Below, in pieces: positions 6,524 through 9,631 of a DNA stretch of 9,631 nt (its first letter is position 1; every line of letters begins with the position of its first letter). The notes under the pieces were generated by a model that was given only the letters and a program-made list of their open reading frames with translations, did no database searches and was not told the DNA's origin. A program made the position numbers and the translations under genes. This stretch comes from DASXMR01 sp036495525 (GTDB taxonomy: Bacteria; Actinomycetota; Actinomycetes; Streptosporangiales; Streptosporangiaceae), in assembly GCA_036495525.1 (NCBI GenBank), contig DASXMR010000157.1:1-9631 (forward strand), given 5' to 3'.

Positions 6524-6580
6524 CGTAGTCCGAACAGGTGTGCACTTCGCGCGCAAATCTCGATATCGTTTCGGTAAAGA
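6509..6580 (+). promoter_or_regulatory. AT-rich promoter/operator region of pcaIJHG
   Basis: By hand count this 72-base stretch has 33 G+C (46%), far below its surroundings. It holds TTCG/CGAA half-sites at 6510-6513, 6522-6525, 6531-6534, 6546-6549 and 6570-6573 in mixed orientation. These include the inverted pair TTCG-N5-CGAA (6522-6534) and two GTTTCG copies 48 bases apart. TATCGT (6564-6569) fits a -10 box, but no clear -35 exists. IclR-type regulators of protocatechuate genes (PcaR, PcaU, PobR) bind short repeated half-sites, some containing GTTCG as I recall. The promoter role is likely from position and composition; the regulator is a guess. Confidence 0.45.
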
Positions 6581-6601
6581 GACCGAGAGGGCGGGTGAGG
6601 C

Positions 6602-7525
6602 GTGGCGGAAATCGTGCCGCTTGCCGAGGCAGTCGAGCGGTCTGTCCGCGATGGCGACACGGTGGCGATGGAGGGATTCACGCACCTGATCCCGCACGCT
6701 GCCGGGCACGAGGTGATCCGGCAGGGGCTGCGCGACCTGGTGCTAGTCCGGATGACCCCGGACGTGATCTACGACCAGATGATCGGCGCTGGATGCGCGC
6801 GGAAGCTGATCTTCTCGTGGGGCGGCAACCCTGGTGTCGGCTCGCTGCACCGGTTCCGCGACGCGGTGGAGAACGGCTGGCCCGCCCCGCTGGAGCTGGA
6901 GGAGCACAGTCACGCCGGCATGGCCAACCGCTACGTCGCGGGGGCAGCTGGGCTGCCGTTCGCGGTGCTGCGCGGGTACCGGGGCACCGGCCTCGCAACT
7001 CAGGCGCCGAACATCGCTGAGATCACCTGCCCGTTCACCGCGGAGAAGCTCACCGCCGTGGCCGCGCTGCGGCCGGACGTCACGGTCATCCACGCTCAGC
7101 GCGCCGACCCGGCGGGAAACGTCCAGTTCTGGGGCATCACCGGGGTGCAGAAGGAGGCAGTCCTCGCCGCCCGGCAGTCAGTGGTCACGGTTGAGGAGGT
7201 CGTTCCCGAGCTGGACCCGCGGCCGGGCGCGGTGGTGCTCCCGTCCTGGACGGTTGGTTACATCGCCGTCGTGCCGAACGGCGCGCACCCGTCTTACGCG
7301 CTCGGCTACTCGGTCCGCGACAACGACTTCTACGTGGCCTGGGACGCCATCAGCCGGGACCGCGAGCGGTTCGGCCAGTGGCTTGACGAGCACGTTCGCG
7401 GCGAGGCGCCTGGCGGCCTACTCGACGGCGGGTTGCCGGCGGCTGGCGCCGTCGCCGCCGGCGCGGCCCTGGCCGGCACCGGCGTCGGGGCCGCGGCCGG
7501 CCAGTTCCAGGGCAGCCAGGCATGA
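6602..7525 (+). CDS. pcaI: 3-oxoadipate CoA-transferase, subunit A (glutaconate-CoA-transferase type)
   Basis: With PcaJ transfers CoA from succinyl-CoA to 3-oxoadipate, giving 3-oxoadipyl-CoA, in the cytosol. The protein has 307 residues. The N-terminal DGDTVAMEGFTHLIPHAAGHEVIRQG (17-42), SWGGNPGVGSLHRFRDAVENG (72-92), LELEEHSHAGMANRY (97-111) and NVQFWGITG segments fit the alpha subunit of the GctA/CatI branch of CoA transferases. The AVGGFGLCG-type start of the SCOT-like PcaI of Pseudomonas putida is absent. The last 40 residues are a Gly/Ala-rich tail (about 268-307) that looks disordered. Start: GTG 6602, with GAGAGG and GGTGAGG purine stretches just before it. First gene of a tightly packed block; its stop overlaps the pcaJ start by four bases (ATGA). 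Related IpdA proteins of steroid-ring degradation look similar; the pcaHG neighbours favour 3-oxoadipate. Confidence 0.88.
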   Translation: MAEIVPLAEAVERSVRDGDTVAMEGFTHLIPHAAGHEVIRQGLRDLVLVRMTPDVIYDQMIGAGCARKLIFSWGGNPGVGSLHRFRDAVENGWPAPLELEEHSHAGMANRYVAGAAGLPFAVLRGYRGTGLATQAPNIAEITCPFTAEKLTAVAALRPDVTVIHAQRADPAGNVQFWGITGVQKEAVLAARQSVVTVEEVVPELDPRPGAVVLPSWTVGYIAVVPNGAHPSYALGYSVRDNDFYVAWDAISRDRERFGQWLDEHVRGEAPGGLLDGGLPAAGAVAAGAALAGTGVGAAAGQFQGSQA

Positions 7526-8313
7526 CCGAGGCAACCGGCGGCGCTGACGGCTACAGCGCCGACGAGATCATGACCGTGACGGCGGCACGCTCACTGCGCG
7601 ATCGGATGACCTGCTTCGTCGGCATCGGCCTGCCAAGCGAGGCGGCCAACCTGGCTCGCGCCACGCACGCTCCCGGCCTGGTGCTCATCTACGAGTCAGG
7701 CACGATCGGCGCCAAGCCCGGCTGGCTGCCGCTGTCGATCGGTGACGGCGTCCTTGCCGAGACCGCCGACGCGGTGGTGAGCGTGCCGGAGATCTTCAAC
7801 TACTGGCTGCAGCCTGGCCGGATCGACATGGGCTTCCTCGGCGCGGGCCAGATCGACCGGTTCGGCAATATCAACACCACCGTGGTCGGCGCCGACTACA
7901 ACGCGCCCAAGGTCCGGCTGCCAGGCGCTGGCGGCGCACCGGAGATCGCCGCGTCCTGCCACGAAGTGATCGTGGTGCTCCGGCACAGCCTGCGCGCGTT
8001 CGTCGAGCAGGTGGACTTCATCACCTCCGTCGGCTTCGGCGAGGGACGGGGAAGCAGGGAGCGCCTCGGCCTGACCGGCGCCGGGCCGCTCAAGGTCATC
8101 ACGAACCTAGGCGTGCTCGAACCCGACCCGCAGACCTGCGAGCTCATGCTGACCGGGGTCTACCCTGGGGTTTCCGTTCCCGAGGTGCAGGCCAGTACCG
8201 GCTGGGACCTGAAGGTCTCAGCCGGCCTCGCTGAGATCCCGCCGCCCAGCCAGGACGAGCTGACCGCGCTGCGCGCGCTGATCGCGGTGAACCCGAACGG
8301 AGGAGCGAGCTGA
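7522..8313 (+). CDS. pcaJ: 3-oxoadipate CoA-transferase, subunit B (carries the catalytic glutamate)
   Basis: Beta subunit partner of PcaI, 263 residues. IYESGTIG contains Glu58, at the place where this branch (for example glutaconate CoA-transferase) has the glutamate that forms the covalent acyl/CoA thioester. Further family blocks are FVGIGLPSEAANLA (32-45), a long FNYWLQPGRIDMGFLGAGQIDRFGNINTT segment (92-120), ITSVGFGEG (167-175) and VITNLGVLEPD (192-202). The retained ESG glutamate supports a true CoA transferase over the IpdAB-type hydrolase, in which, as I recall, the beta subunit lacks it. The ATG overlaps the pcaI stop by four bases, and the stop shares one base with the pcaH start, which indicates translational coupling. 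A short polar N-terminal stretch (1-14) precedes the conserved part. Confidence 0.9.
   Translation: MTEATGGADGYSADEIMTVTAARSLRDRMTCFVGIGLPSEAANLARATHAPGLVLIYESGTIGAKPGWLPLSIGDGVLAETADAVVSVPEIFNYWLQPGRIDMGFLGAGQIDRFGNINTTVVGADYNAPKVRLPGAGGAPEIAASCHEVIVVLRHSLRAFVEQVDFITSVGFGEGRGSRERLGLTGAGPLKVITNLGVLEPDPQTCELMLTGVYPGVSVPEVQASTGWDLKVSAGLAEIPPPSQDELTALRALIAVNPNGGAS
8299..8305 (+). promoter_or_regulatory. pcaH: Ribosome binding site of pcaH inside the pcaJ 3' end
   Basis: GGAGGAG lies seven bases before the ATG at 8313, within the last codons of pcaJ. This strong site together with the one-base stop/start overlap supports the 8313 start and coupled translation. Confidence 0.8.
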
Positions 8314-9059
8314 TGAGCACGAGCGCGCCGCAGGCTAGCGGCCTGCTGGCCCTGCCGTCGTACCCGGTCCCGCGCGGCGTGCACCCGCCGCTGAACTCGC
8401 CGGATTACCACTCGTCGGCGCTGCGCGCGCCGGCCAGGCCGCTCGTGCCGCTGCCGCAGAGCCTGACCGAGGTAACCGGCCCGCTGCTCGGCGCGGAACG
8501 GGTCACCGCTGCCGACGCAGACCTGACCGGCAGGCACGCCGGCGAGCCGCTCGGCGAGCGGATCATCGTCACCGGGCGGGTGCTGGACTCCGGCGGCCGC
8601 CCGGTGCCCGACACGCTGATCGAGATCTGGCAGGCCAACTCGGCTGGCCGGTACGCGCACGGAGTCGACGACCATCCCGCGCCGCTTGACCAGAACTTCG
8701 ACGGGGCCGGCCGGTGCGTGACCGACTCGCAGGGCAGGTACCGGTTCGTCACGATCAAGCCGGGCGCCTACCCGTGGCGCAACCACCCCAACGCCTGGCG
8801 GCCAGCGCACATCCACTTCTCGCTGTTCGGCCGCGCGTTCACCCAGCGGCTGATCACCCAGATGTACTTTCCCGGCGACCCGCTCTTCGCGCAGGATCCG
8901 ATCTTCAACTCGGTGCCCGCCGAGCAGGGCAGGCAGGCGCTGATCGCGGCGTTCGACCTGGCCGCGACTCAGCCGGACTGGGCGCTCGGCTACCAGTGGG
9001 ACATCGTGCTGCGGGGCCTGCGCGCGACCGCGTTCGAGCAGGGGGACGATCAGCGGTGA
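8313..9059 (+). CDS. pcaH: Protocatechuate 3,4-dioxygenase, beta subunit (iron-binding)
   Basis: With PcaG forms the intradiol dioxygenase that cleaves protocatechuate to 3-carboxy-cis,cis-muconate using a non-haem Fe(III) centre. The protein has 248 residues. All four iron ligands can be placed by motif: Tyr114 (AGRYAH), Tyr153 (GAYPW), His166 and His168 (RPAHIHF). Arg163 lies three residues before the first histidine, as in the Pseudomonas enzyme, and the spacing among these residues is the same as in Tyr408, Tyr447, Arg457, His460 and His462 there. TGPLLG (55-60) near the N-terminus, IEIWQANSAGRY and LITQMYFPGDPLF (180-192) are also typical of the beta chain. The first 40 residues, with YPVPRGVHPPLNSPDYHSS, match the usual N-terminal arm. 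The stop overlaps the pcaG start by four bases, as expected for an equimolar heterodimer. Confidence 0.97.
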   Translation: MSTSAPQASGLLALPSYPVPRGVHPPLNSPDYHSSALRAPARPLVPLPQSLTEVTGPLLGAERVTAADADLTGRHAGEPLGERIIVTGRVLDSGGRPVPDTLIEIWQANSAGRYAHGVDDHPAPLDQNFDGAGRCVTDSQGRYRFVTIKPGAYPWRNHPNAWRPAHIHFSLFGRAFTQRLITQMYFPGDPLFAQDPIFNSVPAEQGRQALIAAFDLAATQPDWALGYQWDIVLRGLRATAFEQGDDQR

Positions 9060-9631
9060 CGCAGCAGCTGACGCCATCCCAGACCGTGGGGCCGTTCCTG
9101 GCCATCGGGCTGCCATGGCCGGACGGGCCCTACGTGGTGGACGAGGATGCCCCTAACGCGATCACCATCCGCGGCCGGGTGCTCGACGGCGCCGGCGCGC
9201 CGGTCACCGATGCTCTCGTCGAGACCTGGCAGGCAGCACCGGACGGCACGTTCGCGCACCCGGACGACCCGCGCGGCGGCGACCCGTCCTTCCGCGCATT
9301 CGGCCGGTGCCCGACTGACGCCGATGGCGAGTACCTGATCGTCACGCTGCGGCCGGGCCAGGTGCCAGCCGCCGGCTCGGCCAGCGAGCTGCAGGCGCCG
9401 CACCTCGACGTGTCGGTCTTCGCCCGCGGTCTGCTCGACCGCGTCGTGACCCGGATGTACTTCCCGGACGAGCAGGCCGCGAACGCCGCCGATCCGGTGC
9501 TCGCCGGGGTCAGCGAAGCTGACCGGCGGGCGACCCTCATCGCCGTGCCCGACCCGGCCGGCGGGAGAGCCGCGTTCCGCTTCGACATCCGGTTGCAGGG
9601 CGCAGGCGAGACCGTTTTTTTCGATGTCTGA
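9056..9631 (+). CDS. pcaG: Protocatechuate 3,4-dioxygenase, alpha subunit
   Basis: Structural partner of PcaH; it shares the intradiol-dioxygenase fold but does not bind iron. The protein has 191 residues and is complete, ending on the final base of the window. TPSQTVGPFLAIGL (6-19) is the alpha-chain N-terminal signature. GRVLDGAGAPVTDALVETWQA (40-60) and ARGLLDRVVTRMYFPDE (123-139) follow the shared fold. At the positions of the beta-chain iron ligands it has Phe66 (DGTFAH) for the first tyrosine and no HIH (APHLDVSVF). The GTG start at 9056 gives a GTGA overlap with the pcaH stop; a GGGGGA stretch (9041-9046) is the nearest ribosome site. The frame is open further upstream within pcaH, but that part has no family similarity. 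Near the 3' end a seven-T run (9615-9621) encodes Val-Phe-Phe, unusual in this DNA. Confidence 0.96.
   Translation: MTQQLTPSQTVGPFLAIGLPWPDGPYVVDEDAPNAITIRGRVLDGAGAPVTDALVETWQAAPDGTFAHPDDPRGGDPSFRAFGRCPTDADGEYLIVTLRPGQVPAAGSASELQAPHLDVSVFARGLLDRVVTRMYFPDEQAANAADPVLAGVSEADRRATLIAVPDPAGGRAAFRFDIRLQGAGETVFFDV

Noticed and set aside
6602..8313. IpdAB (steroid ring-opening hydrolase) identity for the CoA-transferase-like pair
   Set aside because: The beta subunit keeps the ESG catalytic glutamate and the pair is translationally coupled to pcaHG.
8714..9055. Upstream extension of pcaG through the pcaH coding region
   Set aside because: The frame is open but overlaps pcaH in another frame and has no dioxygenase similarity; GTG 9056 starts exactly at the alpha-subunit signature.
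8160..9116. Minus-strand open frame (318 codons) opposite pcaH
   Set aside because: Antisense shadow of a gene with all four iron ligands; no recognisable motif.

Overview
The window looks like a chromosomal piece of a very GC-rich actinomycete. Wobble positions are almost all G or C, GTG starts are common, genes overlap by 1-4 bases, and one gene appears to be leaderless. It holds a catabolic cluster for 4-hydroxybenzoate and protocatechuate (the protocatechuate branch of the beta-ketoadipate pathway). I cannot name the genus from the sequence.

Layout. Bases 1-1081 (minus strand) are most of a GabT-type aminotransferase whose C-terminus runs off the left edge. A 176-base divergent intergenic region follows. 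Then, all on the plus strand: pobA (1258-2442), pcaB (2500-3993), a large polytopic membrane protein resembling GT-C glycosyltransferases (4197-5984), pcaC (6097-6480), an AT-rich promoter/operator region (about 6481-6601), and the tightly overlapped block pcaI-pcaJ-pcaH-pcaG (6602-9631). The window ends exactly at the pcaG stop codon.

How the genes work together. PobA hydroxylates 4-hydroxybenzoate to protocatechuate. PcaHG (Fe(III) intradiol dioxygenase) opens the ring to 3-carboxy-cis,cis-muconate. PcaB lactonises this to 4-carboxymuconolactone, and PcaC decarboxylates it to 3-oxoadipate enol-lactone. PcaIJ later activates 3-oxoadipate with CoA. Two steps have no gene here: the enol-lactone hydrolase (PcaD) and the thiolase (PcaF). 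PcaC is a free-standing decarboxylase, not the PcaD-PcaC fusion (PcaL) known from several actinomycetes. No regulator and no recognisable aromatic-acid transporter are present.

Most unusual points. PcaB carries an extra segment of about 40 residues, rich in histidine and built from an 18-base tandem repeat, directly before its catalytic signature loop. A GT-C-like membrane protein sits between pcaB and pcaC. PobA has substitutions in the helix that sets NADPH/NADH preference. A 46% GC patch upstream of pcaI holds repeated TTCG/CGAA half-sites that could be a regulator-binding region. I see no RNA genes, CRISPR arrays, insertion sequences or phage genes.
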